This document shows, piece after piece, positions 14,901-24,628 of a stretch of DNA of 34,000 bases. Positions within the stretch are counted from its first letter, which is position 1. Every line of letters begins with the position of its first letter. A program made the translations under genes and the position numbers. The DNA is from Actinomycetes bacterium (lineage in GTDB: Bacteria; Actinomycetota; Acidimicrobiia; Acidimicrobiales; JAMCPL01), in the NCBI GenBank assembly GCA_021846515.1, contig JAJZWU010000023.1, forward strand, positions 1 through 34,000. Direction: 5' to 3'. The notes beneath the pieces are model-generated. The model made no database searches, had not been told where the DNA came from, and saw nothing but the letters and a program-made list of their open reading frames with translations.

Positions 14901-16812
14901 CCCACATTCCTCTTCGGTGTTGAGCCAACCGGCCTACTTTGACGTACTGGTCATAGGTAGTGGAGTAGCCGGTCTCTTTGCTGCACTTTCATTGTCTGTA
15001 GGCGGCGCGGCCGATATGAACATGGGGGGAGCAAGAATGGTGGATGCTACGGCCGGTGCTGGTGGCTCTGGGGGAATGCGTGTGGGCATTATCACAAAAG
15101 GAGAGCTCAGCCAATCAGCAACTCGCTGGGCACAGGGTGGGATAGCGGCCGTATTGCCCGGTGACGAGGATAGCATTGACCAACACCTCTCTGATACCTT
15201 AAAGGCAGGTGATGGACTGTGCGACCTGGATGCTGTTCGTATTCTGGTAGATGAAGGGCCTGATGCAATCATTGCTCTGGTGGCTGCAGGCATGTCATTT
15301 GATCGCGATAATGCAGGGAATTATCTACGGGCGAGAGAGGGTGGCCATTCTGCTGCCAGGGTTTTGCACGCCGGCGGGGTGGCTACCGGTGCGGAGGTAG
15401 AGCGTGCCCTTGTAGAGGCTGTGTGCGCAAGCGATGTATGCATTATGGAAAGATGGTTCAGTTTTGATCTGATTATAGAGTCGGGGATTTGTAAGGGTGT
15501 ACGCTGCATCGATCCGGACGGCAACTTGACAGAGGTGAGAGCAGATGTGGTTTTGCTGGCCACCGGTGGAGCCGGGCAGCTCTATTCCGTTACTACCAAT
15601 CCCCCCGAGGCTACCGGAGATGGTGTAGCCATGGCGCTGAGAGCGGGAGTTCCCGTTGCCGATCTGGAGTTCTTCCAGTTCCATCCTACTGCTCTATATC
15701 ATGCTGTTACTCCCCGACCGCTGCTGTCTGAAGCTCTTCGGGGTCATGGTGCAATATTGCGCGACAAAGACGGGAACAGGTTTGTAGACGAGCTTTCTCC
15801 CCGTGATAAGGTCAGTAGGGCAATAGCCTTGAAAATGGCAGAACAGGGTATGTCCCATCTTTGGCTGGATGCTACCGGCCTGGGTGGCTTCGACGAGCGT
15901 TTTCCTACAATATCGGCCATGTTGACGAGCTGCAATCTGGATCCTGCAGTTGATTGGCTGCCGGTCTCTCCTGCTGCACACTATGTGTCGGGAGGGATTC
16001 TTACCGATCTGGATGGAGCTACCGGCTGTGAAGGTCTTTTTGCTGCCGGAGAGGTTGCATGTACTGGAGTGCATGGCGCCAATCGTTTGGCATCCAATTC
16101 TCTGTTGGAGGGACTGGTGTATGGCATAAGGGCAGCTGGAGCGATTGTCTCGGGAAAGCGAAGAGCAGATGCAACTGGAGCTATCGGAGCCTGGTTGGGG
16201 GCAGATAGCAGGATTGCATGTACAGGGGTGGATGAGTTTGAGGATCTACGCGGAATACCCTCTATGGGCACTTCCAGCTTGGGACAAGAGAGTTTTGCGA
16301 TTTCAGGATTAACAGATTTTATAGTGGGTAACAATCCTGCTATAAGCAATAATCTTGTCAAGATGAGAGAGCGCTTTCAGGAAGAGATGATGCTTAATGC
16401 CGGCGTTATACGTTCTGCGGACGGTCTCAGCAGAATGGAGCAGATAATACGAGATACAGTTAAGCTTTTAAGAGGTCAGGGATATGCAGCTGATGAGAGA
16501 TCTGCAGGGGGTCAGGCACCCACGAAGGATCAGGTGCACACAGAAGGACAGGGGCACACAGGGCAGCGGGAATTTGCAGGGGGTCAGGCACCTGCGACAG
16601 GTAATGAATCTTTGAGCGACACGGGTACTCATAATCATGTCCATATAGATCGTAGCGCCATAGAACTTGCAAACATGTGCATTGTTGCAGATGCGCTGGT
16701 GAGATCTGCTTACGATAGAAGAGAGACTAGAGGCGCCCACGCAAGGATGGAGTACCCTGATGCCAGCGATACCTGCCTGGTCAGGATTGTGCATGGGAAA
16801 CTATCGGTGTAG
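14890..16812 (+). CDS. nadB: L-aspartate oxidase (NadB) with two low-complexity insertions
   Basis: FAD enzyme oxidising L-aspartate to iminoaspartate for quinolinate and NAD synthesis. The FAD motif [13 protein letters not shown] is at 21-33. Other hallmarks are [31 protein letters not shown], the [10 protein letters not shown] strand, [21 protein letters not shown], and [27 protein letters not shown]. At 640 residues it is about 100 longer than usual. A Gly/Ala/Met-rich insert lies at about 37-64 inside the FAD fold, and a Gly/Gln/Thr-rich one at about 538-577 in the helical domain. It overlaps panD; no nadA is present in the window. Confidence 0.95.
   Translation: MKPDPHSSSVLSQPAYFDVLVIGSGVAGLFAALSLSVGGAADMNMGGARMVDATAGAGGSGGMRVGIITKGELSQSATRWAQGGIAAVLPGDEDSIDQHLSDTLKAGDGLCDLDAVRILVDEGPDAIIALVAAGMSFDRDNAGNYLRAREGGHSAARVLHAGGVATGAEVERALVEAVCASDVCIMERWFSFDLIIESGICKGVRCIDPDGNLTEVRADVVLLATGGAGQLYSVTTNPPEATGDGVAMALRAGVPVADLEFFQFHPTALYHAVTPRPLLSEALRGHGAILRDKDGNRFVDELSPRDKVSRAIALKMAEQGMSHLWLDATGLGGFDERFPTISAMLTSCNLDPAVDWLPVSPAAHYVSGGILTDLDGATGCEGLFAAGEVACTGVHGANRLASNSLLEGLVYGIRAAGAIVSGKRRADATGAIGAWLGADSRIACTGVDEFEDLRGIPSMGTSSLGQESFAISGLTDFIVGNNPAISNNLVKMRERFQEEMMLNAGVIRSADGLSRMEQIIRDTVKLLRGQGYAADERSAGGQAPTKDQVHTEGQGHTGQREFAGGQAPATGNESLSDTGTHNHVHIDRSAIELANMCIVADALVRSAYDRRETRGAHARMEYPDASDTCLVRIVHGKLSV
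16503..16592 (+). repeat. Repeated 18-bp block in the nadB insertion
   Basis: TGCAGGGGGTCAGGCACC occurs at 16503-16520 and again at 16575-16592, exactly 72 bp apart. The interval keeps the frame and encodes AGGQAP twice. Shorter CAGG-containing motifs recur in between. Confidence 0.8.
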
Positions 16813-16822
16813 TCTTTCCAAT

Positions 16823-17710
16823 ATGGACAAAATCCCAACACAGCTTGACCCACCTATAGATGCTGTTCGCCGTGCAGTTCGGATAGCCATAGAAGAAGAC
16901 CTGCTGCCGTTGGGCGATGTGACTGCGTCGTTGATTCCCCCAGAGCGCACTGTAAGATTTTACATTAAATCTCGTCAAGAGGGCATTGTCGCGGGGAGGC
17001 TCTGTGCCATTGAGGCATTTATACAGGTAGATAGCTCCATAGACGTGAAATGGATGATTCCCGACGGAGGGGAGGTGTCCAATGGCTCGGTGGTTGCCGA
17101 GGTGTCGGGCAACCTTCGTTCAATCCTTACTGCGGAGAGAACGGCGTTGAACTTCTTATGTCATCTTTCTGGGGTGGCGACTCTGACCAGCCGATTTGTT
17201 GCACGGGTCAAAGTGCCGGGCAGCAGGGCCGTTGTTCTCGATACCCGCAAGACCACTCCCGGTCTAAGGGCGCTTGAAAAGGCTGCCATCCGTGCAGGCG
17301 GGGGGAGAAACCACAGGGGCAATCTATCTGAAGCGATCTTGATAAAGGACAATCATCTCGCTGGAATGTCAATATCCGAGGCAGTAGTAGCTGCGCACAT
17401 GAATTGGCCGGTTAAGCCGGTTGAGGTGGAGTGCGATACCGTGGATCAGGCTGTCGAAGCACAGGAGGCCGGAGCCTCTATGGTGCTTTTGGACAATATG
17501 ACACCCGCGGAGGTGGGTAAATGCGTAGAGTTATTGGATTCCCTACGGAGTAGCGGTCGTGTACTTGTGGAGGTCTCCGGTGGTATAAACATAAATAATG
17601 TTGCTGATTACGCATCAGCTGGTGCTGACTTTATATCGGTCGGTGCCCTTACTCATTCAGTAACCGCTCTCGATCTGGGGCTTGACGTAGACGGTAGCGT
17701 GGTGGTCTAA
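16823..17710 (+). CDS. nadC: Nicotinate-nucleotide pyrophosphorylase (carboxylating)
   Basis: Converts quinolinate and PRPP to nicotinate mononucleotide with loss of CO2. Family segments are EEDLLPLGDVTASLIP, the AERTALNFLCHLSGVATLT helix, VLDTRKTTPGLRALEKAAIRAGGGRNHR, ILIKDNHLAG, VEVECDTVDQAVEA, MVLLDNM and VEVSGGININNV near the C-terminus. About 295 residues from ATG 16823, which lies 10 nt after the nadB stop; ATG 16793 and 16760 are alternatives that would overlap nadB. The next gene starts 2 nt after its stop. Confidence 0.95.
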   Translation: MDKIPTQLDPPIDAVRRAVRIAIEEDLLPLGDVTASLIPPERTVRFYIKSRQEGIVAGRLCAIEAFIQVDSSIDVKWMIPDGGEVSNGSVVAEVSGNLRSILTAERTALNFLCHLSGVATLTSRFVARVKVPGSRAVVLDTRKTTPGLRALEKAAIRAGGGRNHRGNLSEAILIKDNHLAGMSISEAVVAAHMNWPVKPVEVECDTVDQAVEAQEAGASMVLLDNMTPAEVGKCVELLDSLRSSGRVLVEVSGGININNVADYASAGADFISVGALTHSVTALDLGLDVDGSVVV

Positions 17711-17712
17711 TA

Positions 17713-18795
17713 ATGCTTCTTGCGATAGATGTAGGTAATACCGAGACTGTTATCGGACTGTTTGATCTTTCCGGCAACTGCGTCGGTGGAGATAAAGATG
17801 CCGGCGCCGGAGATGGTGGTGGAGCGTCCGGCGGTGGTGGGAGCACAGGTGGTGAGGCGGGTGATGGCAGGGTAGTTTACGACGGCAGGACAGGCGACGG
17901 CGACAGTGCAAGTGGTGATGGTACCGACGATGAGAGGGGGCACGTCACTTATCTGGCGGGGCTTGTGCATCATTGGCGTACCAGTACCGTTCCGGAGAGG
18001 ACGGCAGATGAATATGCCATGAATCTTTTTCATCTGCTCAGCCTGGTCGGTCTGCAGATTGATTCTACCGTCACTGGTATAGTGGTGACCTCTTCTGTAC
18101 CCAGTGCTGCGGCCGCCCTGAAAGAGATGGCTTCACGCTGGCTCCCGGGAATAAAATTGATAGTATTGGAGCCCGGTCTACGGTCAGGTATGCCTATATT
18201 GTACGAGGATCCGAGAGAGGTCGGACCGGACAGGATAGCCAATGCGATCGGAGCATTCAGTATTTACGGAGGCCCGTGTATAGTGGCTGATCTTGGTACG
18301 GCAACTACTGTGGACGGCGTATCTGTTGATGGGGAATACCTCGGAGGTGCAATCATGCCAGGGGTATCCATCAGTATGGATGCGCTCTTTGCCCATGCCG
18401 CCGCCCTTCGCCAAGTTGCTCTGACTAAGCCAAAGTCGGTCATAGGCCGTTCTACGGCCGAATCAATACGGTCAGGTATCCTGTATGGCTATGCCGGCCA
18501 GTTGGACTCTATGTGCAGTCTGTTTAGGCAGGAGCTTGGTGAGCATACAACAGTAGTGGCAACTGGAGGACTTGCTGAGCTGATAGTGCCATATTGCCAG
18601 AGTGTAGACTACCTGAACTCATGGTTAACCTTGTATGGATTGAAGTTGGTATATTTGCATCATGCCGATAACCCCTCCGGCGCCGGAGGCCAGCGCATCG
18701 CAGCCATCCCCGATCCCGGCAACTCAGATAAGACCGGCCACATCCCCGATCCCGGCAACCAAGAGACCCCCAGGAGACCGCAGGATGCAATTTAA
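17713..18795 (+). CDS. coaX: Type III pantothenate kinase (CoaX) with Gly/Asp-rich insertion
   Basis: Phosphorylates pantothenate, the first step of CoA synthesis, and so continues the PanC/PanD pathway. ASKHA-fold motifs are LLAIDVGNTETVIGLFD (N-terminus), TADEYAMNLFHLL, GPDRIANAIGA, VADLGTATTVDGVS, GGAIMPGVSISMDALF, and VVATGGLAELIV. The 360 residues exceed the usual 255-270. A Gly/Asp/Ser block at about 25-76 interrupts the first beta hairpin, and a repeat-bearing Pro-rich tail follows residue 320. The start is ATG 17713, 2 nt after nadC; the end overlaps lysS by 11 bp. Confidence 0.94.
   Translation: MLLAIDVGNTETVIGLFDLSGNCVGGDKDAGAGDGGGASGGGGSTGGEAGDGRVVYDGRTGDGDSASGDGTDDERGHVTYLAGLVHHWRTSTVPERTADEYAMNLFHLLSLVGLQIDSTVTGIVVTSSVPSAAAALKEMASRWLPGIKLIVLEPGLRSGMPILYEDPREVGPDRIANAIGAFSIYGGPCIVADLGTATTVDGVSVDGEYLGGAIMPGVSISMDALFAHAAALRQVALTKPKSVIGRSTAESIRSGILYGYAGQLDSMCSLFRQELGEHTTVVATGGLAELIVPYCQSVDYLNSWLTLYGLKLVYLHHADNPSGAGGQRIAAIPDPGNSDKTGHIPDPGNQETPRRPQDAI
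18706..18759 (+). repeat. 18-bp repeat pair in the coaX tail
   Basis: ATCCCCGATCCCGGCAAC occurs at 18706 and 18742, 36 bp apart. It encodes IPDPGN twice, just before the overlap with lysS. Confidence 0.8.
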
Positions 18796-20173
18796 TAAGA
18801 CCGCCAGTGCAGCTATGGTGCATGAGCAGTTTTCCGATCTTGCACCCGGGGAAGAGAGCGCATCGCATCACAGCGTGGCAGGAAGGGTGATGTTGCTTAG
18901 GACTCAGGGTAAGGTGGCTTTTGCCACTCTGGTGGACTCTTCAGGGCAGATACAGCTTTTTGCCAGAGTTACCGACACGAACAAGTTTGACGACTTTACC
19001 CATCTATCACTTGGAGATTGGGTAGGCGCAAGTGGAAAGGTGGTCAAAACCAAAAGAGGAGAACTGTCGATACTGGTAGATGAGTGGGTACTATTGGCCA
19101 AAGCCAGGATGGCGTTTGGAGACAAGTGGCGCGGCATCACCGACATAGAGATTCGCTACAGGCAGAGGGAGGTGGATCTCTGGGCGAATGAGCCTACCCG
19201 TGAGACGCTACAAACTCGTTTTACGATAATAAGGGAGACAAGACGCATTCTCGAAGATCAGGGATTTATAGAGGTGGAGACACCCATACTTCACCCAATT
19301 GCCGGTGGGGCGCTTGCCAGGCCGTTTGTCACCCATCACCACGCGCTGGATATGGACCTGTATTTGCGGGTGGCGCCGGAGTTGTACCTGAAACGATTGG
19401 TAGTGGGAGGATTTGAAAAGGTATTTGAGATTGGCAGGGTATTCCGGAATGAAGGGATATCACCCAGGCATAATCCCGAGTTCACCATACTCGAGCTTTA
19501 CCAGGCATACGCTGATTACGAGGATCTCATGGTGACCATCGAATCGCTTGTGAGCGATATTGCACATAGGCTGCTTGGTACCAATAGCATAAGTTACCAG
19601 GGAAGGGAGGTGCATTTACAGCCACCCTGGCGAAGAGCGACGCTGGAAGAACTTGTAGAGGAGAGCACCGGTCGCCGGCTCAGTGTACATAGTCCCAAGA
19701 GGGAGTTGTCGTCAGTCTTGCAGGACATGGGTGTACAGCCAGACCCTGAATGGGGGGAGGGTAAAATACTTATGGAGATATACGAGAAAGCATGTGAGGG
19801 CAGCCTGTGGGGTCCTGTGATAGTAAGAGATTTCCCCGTGGAAGTCTCTCCTCTGGCAAGGCGGCGTAGCGACGACCCCGATCTTGTGGAGAGATTTGAA
19901 GTAGTGATTGCCGGGAGGGAACTTGCCAATGCGTTTTCTGAACTTGCAGACCCTGATGATCAGAGGGCAAGATTTGAGGAACAGGCAAAGATGAGAGCCA
20001 AGGGAGATGCAGAAGCGATGACCGTAGATGAAGATTATTTGAGGGCACTTGAGCACGGCCTTCCCCCCACTGCCGGGTTGGGCATAGGCATGGACAGGCT
20101 CGTAATGCTACTGACCGACCAACCGAGCATCAGGGACGTAATTGCCTTTCCGACATTGAGGCCACAGGCGTGA
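18785..20173 (+). CDS. lysS: Lysyl-tRNA synthetase, class II
   Basis: Charges tRNA-Lys. About 462 residues: an N-terminal OB-fold anticodon-binding domain (VAGRVMLLRTQGKVAFATLVDSSG), then the class II core with motif 1 (ILEDQGFIEVETPIL), motif 2 (VFEIGRVFRNEGISPRHNPEFT) and motif 3 (GLGIGMDRLVMLL). The frame is open upstream inside coaX, but ATG 18785, preceded by AGGAGA and GCAGG, gives the normal N-terminus. coaX-lysS adjacency is known from other actinobacteria. Confidence 0.95.
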   Translation: MQFNKTASAAMVHEQFSDLAPGEESASHHSVAGRVMLLRTQGKVAFATLVDSSGQIQLFARVTDTNKFDDFTHLSLGDWVGASGKVVKTKRGELSILVDEWVLLAKARMAFGDKWRGITDIEIRYRQREVDLWANEPTRETLQTRFTIIRETRRILEDQGFIEVETPILHPIAGGALARPFVTHHHALDMDLYLRVAPELYLKRLVVGGFEKVFEIGRVFRNEGISPRHNPEFTILELYQAYADYEDLMVTIESLVSDIAHRLLGTNSISYQGREVHLQPPWRRATLEELVEESTGRRLSVHSPKRELSSVLQDMGVQPDPEWGEGKILMEIYEKACEGSLWGPVIVRDFPVEVSPLARRRSDDPDLVERFEVVIAGRELANAFSELADPDDQRARFEEQAKMRAKGDAEAMTVDEDYLRALEHGLPPTAGLGIGMDRLVMLLTDQPSIRDVIAFPTLRPQA

Positions 20174-20224
20174 TACCCACAGTCCACCACAACGGCATAA
20201 TGCCGCGCTATTCTTAGAGAAACC

Positions 20225-21511
20225 ATGAATATGCCATTTTTGAAACCATTACGGACCCTTAGTGACGTTAAAGATACTTTGGCGTGGAGTTCGTCGGCTG
20301 AACGATTACATAAGCTGATCGGCGGCCAACTTGGCAATGATCAATCACGCAATGGCAGGGCAGATGGTAACGGCAAGATAGATGGTAGCGGCAGGGCGCA
20401 GATAGCTAAAACTCCGCGTGATGTGGCTGGCGATGGTGTAGCTGGTTATGCCAGGTTGCTGAGTGGCGAATTTAATACTGAGATGGAAGCACCACCTGTG
20501 AACCTGAGCCCAAGACGGGTTAAACACACGGTGAAAATGGAGCATAACGTGTTTATCGTGGAAGGTCGGCGCCTGCGCTATGCAGTAAGTGACAACTATG
20601 ACGATACTCCACTCATCTCACTGGCGCCAGCCAAAGATACGCCAAAGAGTTCCGCAACCCGGGTTTCCGGTAGGGTTTCCGGTAGAGCCTCCGGTGACAA
20701 GAGCAAGGCAATGTGGGTAGTGAGTTTGCATGGGTTTTTTGCCGGCGGAGGAATGTATTGGGAGGAATCTCGTTATTTGGCGGAGGGGCTTGGGTTGCGG
20801 GTACTTTCTCCCAGCCTTCCCGGTTTTGGAGGTAGCGATCCGTTGCCGTGGGCTAAGGTGAATGTATACGAGTTGGCCGGCCAGGTTCGTCTTTTGATGG
20901 ATCACCTGGGGATAGAGAATGCGCTGCTCATGGGTCATTCTATGGGAGGGGCAATTGCAGTTGCTTTTGCGGAGATGTATTCCGACCGCACCCTTGGTAT
21001 AATATATCGTGATGGCGCCGCTACCCCGGCATGGCGGAAGCGGAGCGGGCTTATTGTGGATGTATTGAAGCCATTTGTACCCGATGTGGCCAACGTTGCA
21101 GATCTGGTCGCTGCATTGGTGGCGGATCTGCCGGATATGCTTGTAGGCAGGCGGAGGGCAGAGACCATTAGGGCGCTATTTCCCGACTTCAGAAGGAACG
21201 TCAGATCCTTGGGGCGTACTATCCCGGTAGGGGCTATGCTGTTCACCATAGATATGACAGGGGATGTTCGGGATCTTGTCGAAAATAGCGAGATACCGTT
21301 ATTGCCTGTATGGGGATGTTTCGACAGGATAGCCAATTCTGCTACTGCGGAGGAGTTCGAGGAAGTCAGTGATCATAAGGTGCTTTGGGTGCCGGGTGGT
21401 CATTCGTGGATGCTTGCCAGACCAAGTGCGCAGTTTGACATATTGACAAGGACTTCCAGAGGGAGAGCCTTTCTGGCTGACGTGATGTTACGCAGATCAA
21501 TGGTGGAATAG
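20225..21511 (+). CDS. Alpha/beta hydrolase with repeat-rich N-terminal region
   Basis: A 428-residue hydrolase of unknown substrate. The fold begins at about residue 160 with VVSLHGFFAGGGMYW (oxyanion region), then PSLPGFGGSDPLPW, and the nucleophile elbow GHSMGG near 239. The catalytic His is likely in VPGGHSWMLARP, and the acid in PVWGCFDRIAN. The first 155 residues are unusual: a helical start, Asn/Gly/Asp repeats at about 41-58 and an RVSG repeat near 146. No signal peptide. Its stop overlaps the next gene's GTG by one base (TAGTG), so the two are probably cotranslated. Confidence 0.85.
   Translation: MNMPFLKPLRTLSDVKDTLAWSSSAERLHKLIGGQLGNDQSRNGRADGNGKIDGSGRAQIAKTPRDVAGDGVAGYARLLSGEFNTEMEAPPVNLSPRRVKHTVKMEHNVFIVEGRRLRYAVSDNYDDTPLISLAPAKDTPKSSATRVSGRVSGRASGDKSKAMWVVSLHGFFAGGGMYWEESRYLAEGLGLRVLSPSLPGFGGSDPLPWAKVNVYELAGQVRLLMDHLGIENALLMGHSMGGAIAVAFAEMYSDRTLGIIYRDGAATPAWRKRSGLIVDVLKPFVPDVANVADLVAALVADLPDMLVGRRRAETIRALFPDFRRNVRSLGRTIPVGAMLFTIDMTGDVRDLVENSEIPLLPVWGCFDRIANSATAEEFEEVSDHKVLWVPGGHSWMLARPSAQFDILTRTSRGRAFLADVMLRRSMVE
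20660..20695 (+). repeat. 12-bp x 3 in-frame repeat in the hydrolase gene
   Basis: Three 12-bp units encode RVSG, RVSG and RASG, placed just before the first strand of the hydrolase domain. An 18-bp repeat pair (GATGGTAnCGGCA type) lies about 280 bp upstream in the same gene. Confidence 0.75.
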
Positions 21512-22674
21512 TGGCAACGTCGTCAGCGCTTGTTCTCAGAGAGCCCCGTAATCTTGTATTGGAGGAGCTCCCGATACCCCAAGCGAGAGAGGACGATGCC
21601 CTGTTGCGGGTGGAAGCTTGTGGGCTATGCGGTACCGACCATGAGCAGTATTCCGGTGAGCTCCATCCTGGCTACCCCTTTATTCCCGGCCATGAAAGTG
21701 TGGGAGTGATAGAAGAGATAGGAAGCGTGGCAGCTGATAAGTGGGGAGTTTCCGTGGGAGACAGGGTTGCGGTGGAGGTATTTCAAGCCTGTGGCAAGTG
21801 TGAGATGTGTCTTGCCGGTATATATCGTAGATGCACTAAGCACGGCATGAAAGATATGTATGGATTCGCCCCTTTAAGTAAAGAGCCCGGTCTTTGGGGA
21901 GGATATTCTCAGTATCAGTATCTGACTCCGGACAGTATTATCCATAAGGTGCCCGCCAATCTTGACCCGGTAATTGCCACCATCTTTAACCCTCTTGGCG
22001 CAGGGATTAGATGGGGAGTGACAGTTCCGGATGTGAAGCAGGGAGCCGTTGTTGCAGTGCTTGGGCCAGGGATAAGGGGTATATCTGCCTGTGCGGCATT
22101 GAAGGAGGCTGGTGCAGCATTTGTGATGGTGACCGGGAAGGGGGCACGTGACAGGGAACGCCTTGAACTGTCTACCCACTTTGGAGCCGATCTCTATGTG
22201 GACGTCGAGCATGACGACCCGGCAAAAGAACTCTTCAGGCATACCGGAGTGCAGGCAGACGTCGTGGTAGACGTAACGGCCAAAGCTCCTGCGGCACTGG
22301 CTCAGGCAATTTCGGTGGTAAGGGAGGGGGGTACCATAGTAATGGCCGGTACTCGTGGATCGGCCGATACTCCTGGGTTTTGGCCGGATATGATCGTATA
22401 CAAAGAGATTCACATTATAGGTGCGCTTGGTGTGGATTCTGCGGCGTACAGGTCGGCGCTTGACTTGCTGGCCAGCGGCAAGTATCCCTTTGAAGAATTG
22501 CCGAGGAGGACTGCTTCTCTGGCAGATGCCGCAGCTCTAATAGAGCTCATGGGCGGTCTTTCACGCGATTCGCACGGATCGGATTCGCACGGCTCGGATT
22601 CGCGTGGTAAGGACATTGCCGCCGGTGGAGATGAAGCACCTCCAATTCACGGTGTGATACTACCCTGGAGCTAA
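21511..22674 (+). CDS. Zinc-dependent alcohol dehydrogenase family protein
   Basis: A medium-chain dehydrogenase of 387 residues. The catalytic zinc site is CGLCGTDHEQYSGELHPGYPFIPGHES, and the structural zinc loop ACGKCEMCLAGIYRRC is intact. The Rossmann motif is VAVLGPGIRGISACAALKEAG, slightly unlike the usual GxGxxG. Substrate unknown. The tail holds three DSHGS-type pentapeptides before the last strand. The start is GTG 21511, overlapping the hydrolase stop, so the pair may act in one pathway. It converges on lepA. Confidence 0.88.
   Translation: MATSSALVLREPRNLVLEELPIPQAREDDALLRVEACGLCGTDHEQYSGELHPGYPFIPGHESVGVIEEIGSVAADKWGVSVGDRVAVEVFQACGKCEMCLAGIYRRCTKHGMKDMYGFAPLSKEPGLWGGYSQYQYLTPDSIIHKVPANLDPVIATIFNPLGAGIRWGVTVPDVKQGAVVAVLGPGIRGISACAALKEAGAAFVMVTGKGARDRERLELSTHFGADLYVDVEHDDPAKELFRHTGVQADVVVDVTAKAPAALAQAISVVREGGTIVMAGTRGSADTPGFWPDMIVYKEIHIIGALGVDSAAYRSALDLLASGKYPFEELPRRTASLADAAALIELMGGLSRDSHGSDSHGSDSRGKDIAAGGDEAPPIHGVILPWS
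22567..22611 (+). repeat. 15-bp x 3 in-frame repeat in the alcohol dehydrogenase gene
   Basis: Units at 22567, 22582 and 22597 begin GATTCGC and encode DSHGS, DSHGS and DSRGK. The first two differ at one base. They sit in a loop near the C-terminus. Confidence 0.85.
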
Positions 22675-22708
22675 ATACTGTAATGTTTGGTGCCGCGCAA
22701 TGTCAGTG

Positions 22709-24496
22709 TCAGTTGTCGAGACGCAATACCGATACAAACGCCTCCTGAGGTATCTCGACGGACCCTATGGCCTTCATGCGCTTCTTCCCCTCCTTTTGTT
22801 GCTCGAGCAGCTTCCGTTTTCTCGTGATGTCCCCTCCGTAGCACTTGGCGATCACATCTTTTCTCCGGGCCTTTACGGTCTCTCTCGCTATTACCCGTGT
22901 ACCGATGGCAGCCTGTATCGGAACGTCAAAGAGTTGCCTGGGTATAAGATCACGTAGTTGCGCTACCATCTTCCTCCCATAGCTGTCTGCCTCCGACTTG
23001 TGCAGTATTGTAGAGAAAGCATCGACCGGAGAGTGGTTCAGCAGTATATCTACCTTGACCAGTTCTGCGACACGGTATCCGCCCATTTCATAGTCCATGC
23101 TGGCATAGCCTTTTGTACGGCTCTTTAGCTGATCGAAGAAGTTGATGACTACCTCAGCCAGGGGGATCGTATATACCAGTTCCAGTCTTTCCGGAGAGAG
23201 GTATTCCATCCTCTCCAGTTCACCTCTCCTGGATTGGCAGAGATCCATTACGGTGCCGGTATATTCAGCGGGCACTATCATAGTTGCCCGGACGGCCGGC
23301 TCTTCGATGCTTTCTATCCTTACACGATCTGGCATGTCACTTGGGTTGTCAAACTCTGCTTTTTTACCTCCCGCCAGGTGTGCTATGTACTTTACCGAGG
23401 GTGCTGTAGCTACAATGTCGAGAGAGAACTCCCGTTCAAGGCGTTCACGTACTATATCCATGTGAAGGAGGCCCAGAAAACCACAGCGAAAGCCGAATCC
23501 CAATGCCTTTGATGATTCCGGCTCGAAGGTAAAGCTTGCATCGGAGAGCTGCAGCTTTTCCAGAGATTCCCTTAGCAGGGGTAGTTCGTCTCCGTCCATA
23601 GGATACAATCCGCAGAATACCATTGGCTTTGGCTCCAGGTATCCGGCAAGGGGTTTGTTTGCGGGATGGACTGCATGGGTAAGTGTCTCTCCCGATCGGA
23701 TCTCACGCAGGTCCTTTACCCCGGTAATTACATAACCCACCTCTCCCGGACTGAGCTCATCTACCCGTAACTGATCTGGCGTTCTGACTCCTATTTCCTC
23801 GACTTCGTGGGTCTTCCCGACCTGCATCGCCATCACCGCTGCATTTGACCTCATGATCCCATCTACTATCCTTATGGAGTTGATTACCCCCCTGTAGCGG
23901 TCATAGGCTGAATCGAAAACCAGTGCCCTAAGGGGTAAATCAGGGTTGCCGCTTGGAGGAGGGATCCTCTCGACTATCGCATCCAGTAAGTCAGCCACTC
24001 CATCACCATTCTTTGCCGACACCTGTAGTATGGACGATCGTTCGATGCCGAGGACCCCCTCTATCTCATCGGAACATCTCTGCGGGTCGGCGGCCGGCAG
24101 GTCTATCTTGTTCAGCACTGCCACTATCTCCAGATCGTGCTCCATAGCCTGGTAGCAGGTGGCAAGGGTTTGTGCCTGGATACCCTGAGAAGCGTCTACC
24201 AGGAGTACTGCTCCTTCGCAGGCAGCGAGTGAGCGGGATACTTCGTAGGTGAAGTCTACGTGACCGGGAGTATCTATGAGATTGAGCACGTAATCCTTCC
24301 AGGTTACCCTTACGTTTTGAGCCTTTATTGTAATTCCACGCTCGCGTTCTATCTCCATTGAGTCGAGGAATTGATTACGCATCAGCCTGGGATCCACCGC
24401 TCCGGTCAGTTCAAGTATCCGGTCGGAGAGCGTCGACTTGCCATGATCGACATGGCTTATTATAGAGAAGTTTCTTATTCGAGACGGTTGTATCAT
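22709..24496 (-). CDS. lepA: Elongation factor 4 (LepA)
   Basis: Ribosome-associated GTPase linked to ribosome biogenesis and translation under stress. The 595 residues match the family length closely. G1 is HVDHGKSTL (15-23), the switch region [15 protein letters not shown]3 [23 protein letters not shown]4 [10 protein letters not shown], then domains II-III and the LepA-specific C-terminus ([25 protein letters not shown]). No insertion is seen, in contrast to many neighbours. The upstream strand has AAGATGGT repeated. Convergent with the alcohol dehydrogenase gene, 34 bp apart. Confidence 0.97.
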   Translation of the reverse strand: MIQPSRIRNFSIISHVDHGKSTLSDRILELTGAVDPRLMRNQFLDSMEIERERGITIKAQNVRVTWKDYVLNLIDTPGHVDFTYEVSRSLAACEGAVLLVDASQGIQAQTLATCYQAMEHDLEIVAVLNKIDLPAADPQRCSDEIEGVLGIERSSILQVSAKNGDGVADLLDAIVERIPPPSGNPDLPLRALVFDSAYDRYRGVINSIRIVDGIMRSNAAVMAMQVGKTHEVEEIGVRTPDQLRVDELSPGEVGYVITGVKDLREIRSGETLTHAVHPANKPLAGYLEPKPMVFCGLYPMDGDELPLLRESLEKLQLSDASFTFEPESSKALGFGFRCGFLGLLHMDIVRERLEREFSLDIVATAPSVKYIAHLAGGKKAEFDNPSDMPDRVRIESIEEPAVRATMIVPAEYTGTVMDLCQSRRGELERMEYLSPERLELVYTIPLAEVVINFFDQLKSRTKGYASMDYEMGGYRVAELVKVDILLNHSPVDAFSTILHKSEADSYGRKMVAQLRDLIPRQLFDVPIQAAIGTRVIARETVKARRKDVIAKCYGGDITRKRKLLEQQKEGKKRMKAIGSVEIPQEAFVSVLRLDN

Positions 24497-24628
24497 GATG
24501 TTGCCGGCACCAGTCTACCATCTTGACCATCTTGACGGGAGTGGGGCTGGGAGTGGCATAAGGAGCAGGATGGCGTAGTGTAGCGACTGGAAGAGAGGGT
24601 GAGGGCGGGTGCAGGTGGGCGGAAGATA

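Noticed and set aside
18662-18784. 42-residue extension of LysS
   Set aside because: It reads through the repeat-bearing coaX tail in another frame; ATG 18785 has a ribosome site and gives the family's normal N-terminus.
20193-20205. Hairpin CGGCATAATGCCG after lysS as a terminator
   Set aside because: The stem has only five pairs and no T-run follows, so a terminator call is not supported.
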